From Theobroma cacao (lineage: Eukaryota > Streptophyta > Magnoliopsida > Malvales > Malvaceae): DNA of 64,000 nt. The stretch spans positions 603,948-667,947 of the forward strand of contig NC_030853.1 in assembly GCF_000208745.1 (NCBI RefSeq), written 5' to 3'. Made by a program: the position numbers and the translations under genes. A model generated the notes under the pieces. It had not been told where the DNA came from and ran no database searches. It saw nothing but the letters and a program-made list of their open reading frames with translations. Shown piece after piece: positions 1 to 12,639 of the stretch (the stretch's first letter is position 1; each line of letters starts with the position of its first letter).

Positions 1-764
1 AAGGGACACCCTAATGTTAAGTAGACTTTTCAAAAGAAAAGAAGAAAGAAAAAAACGAGAGGAAGACTATTCTGAGGAAGGTGGCTCATAGCTGTGAGTA
101 CAGAAAATGGGAAAGGAAATTGGTTGTCCCCAGAAAGCAAAGGATGCCTTAAATGGGCTTTCCAATTTTAGATTATTGTGCATTTGCTAAAGTCTGTGCA
201 TGCACTGATGAGGCAGTTGGTCATAAATCCTTTAACTTGCAATCATGTCTTGCTGATTTATGTTACTAGAAGACAGAAAAGGAACATGTGTATGCTTGCT
301 TAAATGAAGGGGCAAAAACTATTAGAACCTTCTAATAACAACCAGTCAGTTAGGGTTAAGGGCCAAAGGAAAACGTAAAGATAGCATTTGATGCATTTCC
401 TCCTTTGGTTCCAAATCCAAAATGACATACTAATTAATGTCATAGAAACAATAGAAAAAAATGCAGTAAATAAAATTAAAACCCACCCTTCGCTAAAACC
501 AATGTCATGAGGGTAATAACATCACATGAACATAACCGTAAGAAAGCTCACAAAAATATATTATATCAAGATGTGTGCCACAGCTGTTAAAGGGCAATTT
601 ATCCAAACTCTGCCATCTCATAATCATCTCATCATTGCTTCCGTAATAAATAAAAGGCTACACTGCCAAAACGTTCATTCATAACAATTTCTGATACAAT
701 AAAGCTACACTACAAAACCATCTTCTCTCTTTGCCTTCTGCAACAACAAGAAGAACTCCCAACA
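1..764 (+). promoter_or_regulatory. Upstream region of the MYB gene
   Basis: No coding exon is recognised here. A TATA-like stretch, AATAAATAAAAG, lies at about 645-656, some 110 bases before the MYB start codon, which is a usual distance for a plant promoter with a short leader. The sequence just before the ATG is rich in CAA and AAG, typical of a plant 5' leader. Nothing else can be assigned, and the left edge may hold the end of a neighbouring gene that is not visible. Confidence 0.4.
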
Positions 765-1590
765 ATGACCATGAAAAAAGGGGAAAGTCCATACAGAAAA
801 GGGTTGTGGACAGTGGAGGAAGACAAGATACTCATGGATTATGTCAAGGTGAATGGAAAAGGACAGTGGAATAAAATAGCCAAGAAGACAGGTCATAACT
901 CATATAACACTGTTCATTTTTTCTGTTTTTTCTTTTTACTTTCATCCTTTTCCATTTTCATATTTCTTAAGAGAAGTGAATGGTCTTTCTTCTTTGTTCC
1001 TCGTACAGGTTTGAAGAGGTGTGGGAAGAGCTGTAGGCTAAGGTGGATAAATTACCTTAACCCCAACGTGAAGAAAGGCGATTTTTCCGAGGAAGAAGAA
1101 GACCTTATCATTAGACTTCACAAGCTTCTTGGAAACAGGTTTTGTTATTCATATTTGATGCTGGGCTGTAACAAAAATGCATAACAATTTAACATTAATG
1201 TTTATGTTCAGGTGGTCTTTGATTGCTAAACGGGTGCCAGGACGAACTGACAATCAAGTGAAGAATTACTGGAATAGTCATTTGAGCAAGAAACTAGGCA
1301 TCAAAGAGCAAAATCGAAAAAGGGTTGATTCTTGTCAAAGTTCCAAGCAAGTGAAAGAGCCTGATCAGGCAGCCATAGATCCAAGTCCAGGAGATGCAAC
1401 CAGTGGAACCATGGAAACAGCAGTGAATCAAAGTAGCCAGAAAGCCACTGAGGTCTTAAACGCTACTCAAGAATCAGGGATCAGTGAGAATTATGCGAAC
1501 CCTTTCTGGATTCCTGGTGATGATTTGGAGCTAAGTTCACTAAGCATGATGGAGTACCTTGATGAATATTCTTCTTTTGATCTTGCTTGA
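765..1590 (+). CDS. R2R3-MYB transcription factor, WEREWOLF/GLABRA1-like (subgroup 15 type)
   Basis: Three coding exons, 765-891, 1009-1138 and 1212-1590, give a 211-residue protein; the 130-base middle exon is the standard size for this family. The R2 repeat has Trp15, 35 and 55; R3 has Phe68, Trp87 and Trp106. Residues 74-93 match the bHLH-contact signature [DE]Lx2[RK]x3Lx6Lx3R, so a GL3/EGL3/TT8-type partner is expected. The C-terminus (about 182-198) carries a tryptophan followed by an acidic ELSSL stretch, like the subgroup 15 activation motif of WER, GL1 and MYB23. Known members act in the nucleus in MYB-bHLH-WD40 complexes that set trichome or root-hair fate. The start is the first in-frame ATG; a second Met lies two codons on. 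Which paralogue it is (WER, GL1 or MYB23) cannot be decided. Confidence 0.93.
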
Positions 1591-2989
1591 TAGGACTTTT
1601 CTTAATTTGGGGGATTAGTTATCATTTATTTCTCAGTAATGACTATATAACTAGCTTTTCTTATCCTATGACAGTTAACCCCTCTATCCAACTTAAAATG
1701 CTTTGAAGATTACGATTTGGATTTGCCAAAAAGAACCAATGATTTGGACCCTCTCTACCAAATAGAAATTATCCAAGTCCCAATTAGCTCTACAGAAAAC
1801 CTTACACTGTTCAATAGTTAGATTCAATAGATTTAGTTTTAGTGGAATCATGGCAAAAAGGCACAATAAATTTTTACTCAAAATCATCCACACACAACCA
1901 CAACATGCCCAGTTTTCACCATGCATTCAATTAATTCGGTAGCTGCAGTCTACATTTATGGCAAGAGTATCAATAAATAATTGTTCCAATTATTTCCCTC
2001 ACTTGGTGAAAAAAGGAACAGAACAGTAGACATTATGATATTAAAAAGTTTGCATTTGCACCATTAAGGAAGAACATGTCCACATGTCTGTCTTTATTGG
2101 CAATTAAAATCCTTCAAGTTCATGAGTGAAACACACCAGTGAAACCCACCCATATTGATTGATATTAATAATGGAAGAGTGAGATGTTGAAGTATCAATC
2201 TCACTCAGTAATTATCTCTCATAGACATTTAAAGTTTAAATAGTAAAGTCATCTTTGATTCATTAACAATGTCCTGCCATTTTCATGTCACAACTTCTTT
2301 TTTTTGTCTCTTGACACTTGGATCAAGCTGAATCATGTAACTTCTTTCTACTCTTTCGCAAGGTCTTGTAAAACTGTGAAAATTGACCAAACCCTTTTCT
2401 TTTCCAATGGGAAATTTAATCCATTCCTTCATTTACCTGTTTATAAGATTATATGGCATGATCCAATCATGGATTTGTTCTATATTTTATGTGCTATTGC
2501 ATTAATCAAGCCACATATCCTTGGAGCTAGCTAGAAATACGCTAAAAAAGTTTGGCTGACATTATTCAAAATAGTTGGAAGGACCCCAGTTCTTGGAAAA
2601 TGTCTCTTGTCTACAAAACTCAGTTCATATTATAATGTGAGAAAATGAAGGATCAGAGCCTCATCTTTGCAGGGATGACCTCTAAGCATGTCCCTAGTAG
2701 AGCTTCCAATGTAGTATCGTGGCGACATCTTTTACCTAACAAAGGAAAAAGAAAAGAAAAGAAAAATGCAGCCGTGAATAAAGTCATTTGAAGTATGTTT
2801 AAGCTTCTTGGTAAAAAGGAAATATAATGAGAATTTATAGATCAAAGGAGCCGCTGGTGATCTCCATCATATATTTATTGTAATTTATAGCTCATCGGTA
2901 CTAAGGCACTAGCATACAGAGTACATTGTAGTAAAAAACAAGACTAGTAGTTAAGGAACAAGGATGGTGTCACTGGTGATGGTTGGTGT
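1591..2989. other. Intergenic region between the convergent MYB and carbonic anhydrase genes
   Basis: No gene is recognised in these 1.4 kb. The two flanking genes point towards each other, so the region should hold both 3' untranslated ends. A short hairpin lies at 2177-2206: 8-base arms GAGTGAGA and TCTCACTC, with a further 4-base TTGA/TCAA pairing inside and a small bulge. The short open frames on either strand show no family signature. Confidence 0.5.
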
Positions 2990-5900
2990 TCATACGGAGA
3001 GAGGCGCAGAAAGGGCAAACTGAAGACTCCAAAGCTCGAAAGTTCCTTTAATGAAATCGTAGTAACCACCCTTCAGTGCCAGAGTTTTGTTCACCAAGCC
3101 AGTTCTCACAAATGGATAACTTAGCAGGTTTCCAAGGGATACATTCACTGCTTCCTGAAATCATGATGCACCATTTTTGGTTAGAAAACTTGTGGATCAT
3201 CCCCTATAAACTTACATGCACGACTCAAATTCAAGTGGAAGGAACTGCCATGTTATTATTATTACTAAAAAGGGTTTTGTTTCATAATCTCTTCTGATTG
3301 CAATTAACTTTGACATGGTTTTCTTCTACTAGATGTTGTGACCTCCTGGAGTTTTAACAGGCAATATGCAGTCAACAATCATTCCAAAGGGAAAGTGTAA
3401 AAGGTAAGAGGTAACACAGCAAAGAAGTTGAGAAAGGTGTCAACCTTCTCACAGCATGTACATTGAACTCCCAGTGGCTCCCCACGATTTTCTGCTAGCA
3501 CCTTGGTCTTAGCAGGCATTCCAATCTTGACCCAATCTTCTATGAAATCACTGCCAATATCAATCAGATTGGAGTAAATTTTAGTCAGTAAAATCCATCA
3601 TTTTTATATAATATATATATATATATATATATGAGATTCTCCCTATAAGACATGTATAGCAAAAGCATTTTGTAAACGATAAAGGCCTTACGTAGAGGTG
3701 GTTCCATCATAAGGGAAAGACATGAGCCCCTTGATCCCACCGCAGGCGCTGTGCCCAATTACCACGATTTCTTGCACCTGCAAAAGAAAGAACACTCCCA
3801 CTTACATGAGTTTCCAAGAATAACCTGTTCAATTCTGCTTGGCTTTCAAATGTCTTCCCTTGCAAAAATTAACAGAATTATAGCAGCTTCAATTAAATAG
3901 TTTCACCTTGAGATGCAAAACTGCATACTCGACAGCAGCTCCAATTCCAGAGTATCTAGTCTGTCATAGCATAGACAAAGAGTTTAGAGCCTGGTCCTCA
4001 TTAATACATCTGAGAATTGAGAAACAGATACAAATCAATAGTTGAGTAAATTTGGGTTCAAGGGGTACTACCTGATCATATGGTGGCACCATATTGGCAA
4101 CATTACGGACGACAAAAGCTTCCCCTGGTTGCATGTCCAGCACATGGGATGGGCACACTCGGGAGTCTGAGCAGGCAACAACCATATACTGCAGCCATTT
4201 ATTCGAACAATTAGTACTAGAAAGTAGGAACCTCAAATGAAGCATTCGTCTATTTTTGTTTCAGCACATGCAGATGCTCATTGGACTTTTAGTTACACAA
4301 CTTGGATACCAAATTGTATCCAAGACTTCCAGATTAAGAAAATCTCAAGTTGACATTGTTAGTGAACATATACCTTTGGGCTTTGACCCTTGGCAAGCTC
4401 AGCATACAAAGCAGGATTCTTTCTGCAAAAAGGAAGTGGTCTCCTATTAATAAATGCAGGACTATGAAAGGATTAATAAAGTAGAAGACAAAATTGATGA
4501 AGGAAAATGGATGACTAACTCGTATTTTTCTCTCTTGAAGTAGATGAATCCTTCTTTCAACCTCTCAACAGAGGCATCAGATGGTTTGCCATCAGATGAC
4601 GCTGTCTTCAACTCAGCTGTTATTTGGTTTACCTTGGCCGCTGCTGAAGCTTTCAGTTCTCCCTTCTCACTACAATCAAATAATAAAAACAATGCTGTAG
4701 TTTCATTCAAAAGTTATTTGTACTTAATATATACATATGTTAAGTAAGAATGGGCCTTCTGGTGGGACAAGGACACTTGTGGTGGACCAAGAATGCTAGG
4801 ATTTATCATGGAGGGTCTTGATAGGCTCAGAGATCATAAGTACAATGTACTAGTAATGTAAAAGAAATACAAAGGAAAGGTCGAAAACAGGAAATTTAAG
4901 CAACACGAGACAGTTTGTTAATTAAAGATGAGTTAAAAGAGTGAGGACAGATCAGACAGTCAGACAGACAACATTGTATTTACCTCATCAGTTTCTTTAG
5001 AGCTTCAATGGCCTCCTCGTACGACTTGCTCCCCATCTCTTCGTTCTGCGAATTTCCAAACCCCAATAAAACTCAAGACAAATTAAATGATTCATGGTAA
5101 TGTAATGCCAACATAAAATCTTCTGCTTCTTTAACATCTACTTACATGTTACAGGTATCTAGGTAAAGTTCTTCGAAGGGTAAAGGAAACAGTTAAGAAA
5201 ATGTCTGTCCAAAAGACTGGTTTGACAGAAAGCAAAATGAAAGGAGAGAAATATAAATGAAGAGGAGTTGCAAAGAACTGAAAGAGTGGAAGAATATATT
5301 GGTGTGTCTGGGGACTTCTTCAGAGAATCTTTGTTTGTATACAGAAATATCTTCAGAGATTCGGCTACTTCAGTTTCATATGCTCAAATTTAATTATACT
5401 GATATATTTATATAAAAAAGAAGGATATGATTTGGTTGTTTTGAGTTAATCAGTGCCGCACAAGTGTCAGTAGTCCAGGCTGTAAGGTGCTTATGTGGGC
5501 ATTAGCACCATTGGAAGAGTGCCATGTGGTGGCCGAATCAGGAAATGAAACGTGATTTGGAAAGAGTTAATAGTCGGTTCACGGTTGTGAATCAGGGCAG
5601 AAAGGTGTAGGAAAGGCAATCAAGAGTAGTGAAACTTTTGGTTGTGGAAGTAGGGCAATCCACGTCTTCAAGCCAATGTATAATAAAGAAAATGAAAAAA
5701 CCTTAGATTTCCAAGTGGGAACTCTAAGGCAACGCCACATTGACATCATAAAATAATCACACTAACACTCTCTTTTGATTAAGAAAAAGAAGATCCCAAC
5801 TCAACGTTTTAAGTAAACACGTATCGATCGTTGAACTAAATGTTCGGACACGTTTTATTCTACAGAACAACGAAAGGGATTTGTTCATGCAGAATTATAA

Positions 5901-6122
5901 GATGAAAAAAACTTGTATGAAAAGAGAGAGAGCATGTATGTTTACCCAGTTAGAAGGGACAAGCAAAGGAGCACGGGCAGCAAAAACAGGCTGGTTCCTG
6001 ATGAGGGTAGGAGGAGAAACAGAAGAGTTAAGCCTGGCGAAAGTTGGGGGCCGCAATGTGTCTCTCCTGAGAGCTGACGAGGTGGAGGTGAGGCACCAGC
6101 CGTTGATCGAAGCCGTCGACAT
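2990..6122 (-). CDS. Beta-carbonic anhydrase, chloroplastic form
   Basis: Zinc enzyme that interconverts CO2 and bicarbonate in the chloroplast stroma. Nine coding exons: 6122-5946, 5045-4984, 4669-4520, 4422-4374, 4188-4072, 3960-3907, 3777-3692, 3550-3445 and 3154-2990, giving 321 residues. Residues 1 to about 59 are Ser/Thr/Arg-rich with few acids and start MSTASINGW, a typical plastid transit peptide of plant beta-CAs, ending in the family's [11 protein letters not shown] segment. Zinc ligands are Cys152 (in [10 protein letters not shown]), His212 and Cys215 (in GHSACGG); Asp154-Arg156 is the conserved catalytic dyad. The protein ends shortly after the [10 protein letters not shown] segment, so the C-terminal extension of some isoforms is absent. 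Met63 in exon 2 would start a 259-residue cytosolic form; intron 1 contains promoter-like sequence supporting this. Confidence 0.96.
3605..3632. repeat. (AT)n microsatellite in carbonic anhydrase intron 7
   Basis: An AT dinucleotide tract of about 14 units lies in the intron between the exon ending at 3692 and the exon starting at 3550. It is a probable length polymorphism and is not in the coding sequence. Confidence 0.9.
5046..5414 (-). promoter_or_regulatory. Candidate internal promoter and alternative first exon of the carbonic anhydrase gene
   Basis: Within the 900-base intron 1, the minus strand carries a strong TATA box, TATATAAATATA, at 5414-5403. Starting about 30 bases below it, the sequence is ATG-free and pyrimidine-rich down to a consensus splice donor, CAT|GTAAGT, with GT at 5145-5144. 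Exactly 100 bases follow to the CAG acceptor of exon 2. This would give a non-coding exon 1b of roughly 5375-5146, spliced to exon 2, whose first in-frame Met (residue 63 of the long form) opens a 259-residue protein without a transit peptide. Dual start sites giving plastid and cytosolic proteins are reported for Arabidopsis beta-CA genes. Its use here is inferred. Confidence 0.55.
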
Positions 6123-8728
6123 TGCACAAGGGATCATAGAATTTACTAGATTTATACCATCTTTTATTACGATCTTCCCCGGATAATGAAAGCGAAAGCT
6201 TGGTGAATGAGAGCTTCTACCCTTGTAGATTAGGTTTGGACGTTGGAGATAAATTTTCCCTCTTCTCCCCCATGATCCATGACTTGCCTTTTTCAAATTT
6301 CGTTCATCATCTTAATTAATATTATCATTTGTACTTGCATGTGTGTGGTTAATTTCATGTTGAGACATGCATGCAAGGACCATTCTCCACGTATGTTTGC
6401 CACATTTGCTTGGATTCTCGGTGGTTGGTGTAACTGTTCAAATATAGCATATGCCACATAGCTTCCCTTCAACTGATCCTACATTAATGCTTCTTTAATT
6501 TATCGAAATTATTAATTTCTTTTTTCACAATTGAATCAGAGAAATGAAAACTTAATCTGGGCATCAATTAGTTTCAATACCCAAAAACTATAAAAAACAA
6601 AAAAAAAAAAGAAAAAGAAAAAGTAAGCAACCAAGCTCTCCAACCACATATTTTCTTATGTTCATAATAAACACCCGTCATGCATTCGCCTACACTAATT
6701 TACCTCTTCACTAGAAAACAACATTGATGAATTAATATTTGTTTCTAGATACCTTCTCCATCTTATGAAGATGCATGCAAAAGATGAAGAGAAAAGAAAA
6801 GAGGGACACGTGTCTGGATATGAGAAGAAGATGTTGAAAGAAGACTGGTAAGGTTGGGATAATCCTAGAATGAAAAAATCAATGGTGCAGGAGGGAGGGA
6901 CATGATGATGGGTGAATATCGGTGATGGGTGTAGTTATGGAGGAGATAAGGCCCTATCTCTAAAACATGGCTCTGGTGATCTGCCTGCTCCTTACAGATT
7001 TTTGTTGTGGATGGAATTAACATCCTAGCCATGGCCTTGTCTTGCAAAATGTTTTTCAAGCATTGCAGCAACATTATTATGACCTGCTGTTCCACTTTCC
7101 CTAGACCAATGGCGTTTCACTATTCCTTTTCCTGGAAAAGGAGACATTAACCTCAAATTTTGTATCTTATGAGGAAGATGCAGTTTAATTCACTTGCAAA
7201 AGTTATCAACTGGTATATAAGGAAAAAAATGGTCAATTATCTAAAAAAACTTATGAGATATTGACCACTATAGTTCGTTAGTCTCTCATTTATATTTAAA
7301 AGAAACTTCATAGATTAAAAATGATGTGAATTCTTAAATGTTCAGTATCACTCTAATACATAACTGATGTACGATTCATTACTTTTCTCTAAAACCATGA
7401 CATTCTTCCTTAATTTACCGTTGAAAACGTCTCTTCAATATAGAATTTATGACTTTACTCGTTGAAAACATATCTCAACAATGTGAAATTCACGTAATTC
7501 TATGCTAAATCCGTGACACAGAACATGATGAGAAGGAGACACACAAGTTTATACTACCAAGTTCAGCCCAGAGAGAGTCCACCCGATGCTGGCTTAACCC
7601 ATCTCCCTCTGTGATACCTACAATTGGTCCAACCCATGCAACATTTGCATGCAAGCGAATGATGCAAACAAACCCTTCGATTTTCCCAAATCTTGAGATT
7701 CACTGACCAAAAAGCACTCGAACTGCAACATCCATCTTTCCTAGTTGAAGACTGTAAGTGTGACATTCTTAACTGAGAGAAACAGGGAGGATCCTTCTAT
7801 CATTCAAACTTAGATGATGTTGTTATATATTTGGACTACCGTTGGTGTTTGTAATAGTGTCAAACATTTTAGCAACGAAGAAGGTTATGGCAACGTTTTC
7901 CGTTGTCATCTTTTTCAAAATGTCTGAACCCAAGTGAGGGAGATTAATGTGGTGCAACTTGAAAATATGTTTAGCTCCTGTCATGTACCTAATGATGTCG
8001 TCATGTTATTGCCATTCCCTCGGGGCCTTACACAACTACGACAGAGAGGACAAAATGCTCTTCCACTCCAAGTTGCTTCTCTTTCGTAGGTAAACTATAC
8101 TTTACTCCTCCATGAAAATAAAGAAAAGGATCCCTGAGTTCTCCACGGTGGAATACTACTACATAGGTTTAAACATGCTTTATTACCAGAGTCAAAATTC
8201 CCCCCCATGCATGTCTGTCAGTAAATGTCATGTCAATATTAAATATTATCAATCTAATCAAAATAATGTCAATATAAAACATTATCAAGTTAATGAATAT
8301 CACATCATTATGAAAAATTATCACATCATTTCAATTAATGTCATATTAACTTTATTAAGACATCACATCAATATACTTAACAATATTAAAATTAAAATTA
8401 ACAAATTAAAAAAATATAAAAACTCAATTTATGCAAATTATTATATAAAAATTAAATTCATATTTTTTATAAAATACAAGATCTAATTACATAATTTAAC
8501 TTTCAAGTGAGTGCTAAGAGTAGCAGTTAAGCATTCTATTCACATATATAGACACCAATTAAAAGTCTACTACAAATTAAACATGCAGCCGGAAGAATTA
8601 CATTGGATCCATACTCATTGTTTATTGCAGGCTAAATACTAGGTATATGCACGAAGGAATTGAAATATGCTGATATGGAGTCTCAAGGAACAAAATTTAC
8701 ATCGTGGATAGCAGCCAGCTTTGCAAAG
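6123..8728. other. Intergenic region upstream of carbonic anhydrase and downstream of LSF1
   Basis: No gene is recognised in 2.6 kb. The part next to 6122 should hold the carbonic anhydrase promoter, but no clear TATA box was found there. An A-run lies near 6596-6610. Two related phrases, both containing GTTGAAAAC followed by TCT, occur at about 7421 and 7460, suggesting a decayed repeat. The stretch 8210-8470 is extremely AT-rich, with many repeated ATCA and TTAT words on the plus strand. Confidence 0.45.
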
Positions 8729-11700
8729 CTACTTGGGGGCTAGTCTGATCGGACACACAGAGAATGCAATGCAACGAGCTGCTTTTGCCAGCATGATTCG
8801 CTCATTCTCTGTCAAGGGCCTCTCTATCACCTTTATAACATTGGCATCCTAAGACATCAAAAATATAACATTATTCACCAAGGATGTATCTATATATGAT
8901 AATTAAATTTATATCCCTAACAACTTTGGCCTTTTTCATCAGCTCTCAACTCTGTAAATCCATAATTTGGTTCTCTTTTTCCCCAATATAGTTTACTAGA
9001 AGGTGTTCCCAGGGACTAACCTTCTTTTGTGGTTGAATTATGGGCCTCACACTAGCAGTATCACCAATCATGATCACATTGTTAATGTTCCCCCTCTCAT
9101 CCCTTTCTGTTGGTGAAGACGTTGAATGCCGCCAGTGCCCATTGATAATATACTTGTAGTAATATCTGAAGGCAATACAAGCGACAATTTGCATTTAATG
9201 TAACAATAACATAGTAACCAATTGCATGATGTCTGGAAGTGTTATTCTTTTTAACCATGCCTACTTAGATTCGCAATGGAAAACAATAAATGCTGTAGAT
9301 GATCAACCAGAAAGCCCCAATAAATAACACTCATTGTGGTTTTGTGGGGATAATTTCAAAACTAAGGAGCAATTCAAAAAAGAGTTATAGAACATAGACC
9401 ACTTACTTTCCTTGTGGAAGTCTAATTTCAACTTCATGTTTTGCTCGACCTTTGTGGGTTGCCTTAATTGGTTCTTTCCAATTTTCTGTAAAATCTCCAA
9501 CTAAGCATACATCCTCCCCCTGTAAGACAAAGACAAGCTCGGTTTGGAAAAAGCTTCACAAAGAGCAGTCGTCATCTACCACTCACCTTTAGTAGCACCA
9601 ATGGCTTAAACCCTGCATGCTTCTGACTACATTATAGAATTAGTCCTACAAGGTACCTAGCAGTTTAGTTGATAAGTCCTTGGTTAAAATACAACTGCAG
9701 GAAGGGATTATGCCACTATGCCTATAGGATGTCGGATTCCCTACCCACCAGAAAAGGAAAAACCATTTTGCTTGTTTTTCCAGTTGTGTAGCATATAGCC
9801 CAATGCAGAAACAAGAAAGACAAGCAGTAACATAACATATTCATGCTTTTAACAAATTACCTCATGGCCATTCCACACAAAGGTCACAGCATGCGTTGCA
9901 GGCCCATCATGTCTGCCACCTTCTACCATAGCTATAAGATCCCATGTTGCCCAAGCAATTGCTGGCCTACATTTAGTTCAAATCAATTGTTCTACAAATT
10001 CTTGAAAATATAACATACACCAAAGCTCGGCGAAGCACAAACATATTTTTCAGTTTCCTAACGTGTTTCAGTGTAATTATTAAAAACAGTAAGAGAGCCA
10101 TAAAAATTCCATTACTTTCTGATCAAAATAATTTATCTGCCAATTCCAAATACTAATAGAAGCTTCTTTTTTCTTTTTCTATTAAAGTTGCACTTCCCAT
10201 CTTGCACAGAAAAGATTGAGAAGCACATTGACTCCATCAAGTAAGAAATCTTGAACCATGGATGATTGTGGAAGTAAGTGTGATATCTTGTGCATTAGCA
10301 ACAATCGAATTCATTAATATGTATCATATCATGCATATAGAACCCACGTGCAGCCAAGCTTGGTACCGGAAGAATGCCGAAGTAAAGCTGTGAAACAGCA
10401 CACGAATCTCTAAACTAATGAATTAAAACAAAGAACAAACAAGTCACAACAGAGCTCATCGATATACCAAGCATTAAGCCACATAAACAATGAAGTGAAT
10501 ACCTGTCTGGCCTGCATGTATGCAATCCAGTGACAAAATTATGAGCTGAATGAAGTGAAGTATCAGTCATCCAGTGCAGGTATGCAATTACACAAGCTGG
10601 AGATCGATCAAAACCAGTAGTACAAGTAACAAAGACACGGTGGTTCTTTTTCAACAAGCGTAATAAGAGCCCAACAGAGAATGGCAATTTCTTCCTCATA
10701 TCAAAGGAGTCTCCATCCCTGAAGAAGTAAATAGAGGCAAATTAATCAGCCCTATCCAGCTAGCATGTCTTAAAAGTTGACAATAATATATGCCAAATCA
10801 TTGTGAATAGCATCCATTTCCCCTCTTAGCATAGAAAACTCATCATGAAGTAACATCATTCACGAGTTCAAGGAACATGAGTGTATTGAAACCTTCAGTG
10901 CTAATGCATCAGGAGATCATATCCAGAAACATGAACAAAATCCTTGCATGGAAAATATCTTTCACAAATATACAAAATACAGAAACATTGATTTTGCTTA
11001 CTTTATAGGATAATTGATCTTTAGGATATTTAATCTTTGGCATGACTCATGGATCGAATTGGAATTGATTCCCCAATTTTCTGCTTCAATCCCACTCTGA
11101 AAATTTAATACAGCCGTGATTCCCTGGTGCAGAATTCCAAGTTAACAATGGGAGATATCGGATGGGAAACAACAGACTTGATGTCAATTTACTGAAAAGA
11201 CCATCACCAAGAAGAAAAGGGAAACAAATACACAAAAATTGATGCAATGGAGATAGCCTTTTCTCAAGCCATCATCTAATATGAAACAGAAAGAGAAACA
11301 CAGATCAGACAGGTAAATGTAATGGCATAAATTTTGAGCCTAGATTCATCTGTCAAAGAAAATGCAGAAGAGGCAAATTTATTTGCCCCATGAGTCACAA
11401 TGTTTGAGACTTATTATTGTTTGGTTCTGACAATTATAAAACAAGTGAAGAAATAATGGGCCATGCATATCTTTTTCTTTATAAAAATCCTTTAGAAGCC
11501 CTGTAAGAAAATCCAGTTTCAATGACAACAATGATGCGATGAACCAAAGATTTGGATTGCATAACTGATAGACATCACATTTATCCCCTAGAAATCAGTC
11601 TTTAAATTAACAGCATCATAGTTGCAGAAATTTGTAAGATCGAAGATATAATTTCACATATTCAAAAGCAAATGATTCTGCAGAAATAACAGGTCTGTTT

Positions 11701-12607
11701 GTGCTCACCGCATCAGACAGAGCTTCTACATCAGCATCTGATTGTATACATGACCCGACATATATCTGCTCTGTAATCTAACAAACAAACAGAAGTGGTT
11801 CAAGCAGTTAAAAAAAAAAAAAGCAAATAGGGGGAGAGGGTGAGAGAGAGAAGAGCAGGGTGCAGCTAGATGGTGGAAGAAACACTACAAGTCAGTGCCT
11901 TAGAAAAGCTATCTAACATTAGAGAGATGCACACTGCACCTTACTGTAACGCATGCCAAGCAAGTGGTTATAGTAAAGCTCGTCTTTGGAACGATTGAGG
12001 GCCTTAATATATTCCTCCAGTGGGAAGCTTCCATGAGCCCATTCTCCATCTCCAGGCTCTTCCTCAGAAAAAATACAAACAAGTTGGCTAATGGGAGAAG
12101 CAAGAATGTTTTTCTGCAATTTTGAATGTATGTGTCCATTTTGATCATTCAAAAACTTCAATCCCTGCAATGCTAGAAACTTCGAGGAAAATATTACAAA
12201 ACCAGAATTTCCACCACCCTCAGTAGAAGTTTGTAAATTTGACGCCAATATAGCTTTATTCCAAGTGGCAACAGGCATACGACCTCTATTAAACAAAATG
12301 TCAAGATCACTCGAGAGATGCAGTTCATGAATTGGAAAAGGAGAGAAGGGTCTCTCAAGAATCAGGCTAAAAGATCCTGTCTTCTCTATCAGCATCTCCC
12401 TGAGAGAAAGCAAAAACTGAAGGTAAAGTAATATAGATGAACAGAGCAGATTGCACAGATGAATGATAAATAACTTTTGACCTTTAATATTTATCAAAGC
12501 TAGCTTAGACAAGAGATATATGGCCAGTTGCAATCAACAAAAGATAAAATAAAAAGCCTAGAAACCATAGTTAGCAGAAATTAGTACTTCAGTCCCCTCC
12601 CCCTCCC

Positions 12608-12639
<32 letters not shown>

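Noticed and set aside
5881..6186. 101-codon plus-strand frame overlapping carbonic anhydrase exon 1
   Set aside because: It is the antisense shadow of the transit-peptide exon, whose minus-strand reading matches the beta-CA family and splices in phase.
7200..7520. Possible solo LTR
   Set aside because: A repeated GTTGAAAAC phrase is visible, but no TG...CA borders, primer-binding site or partner copy was found in the window.
8112..8486. 124-codon plus-strand frame
   Set aside because: Lies in extremely AT-rich repeated DNA. The translation is Asn/Ile/Lys-rich low complexity with no domain.
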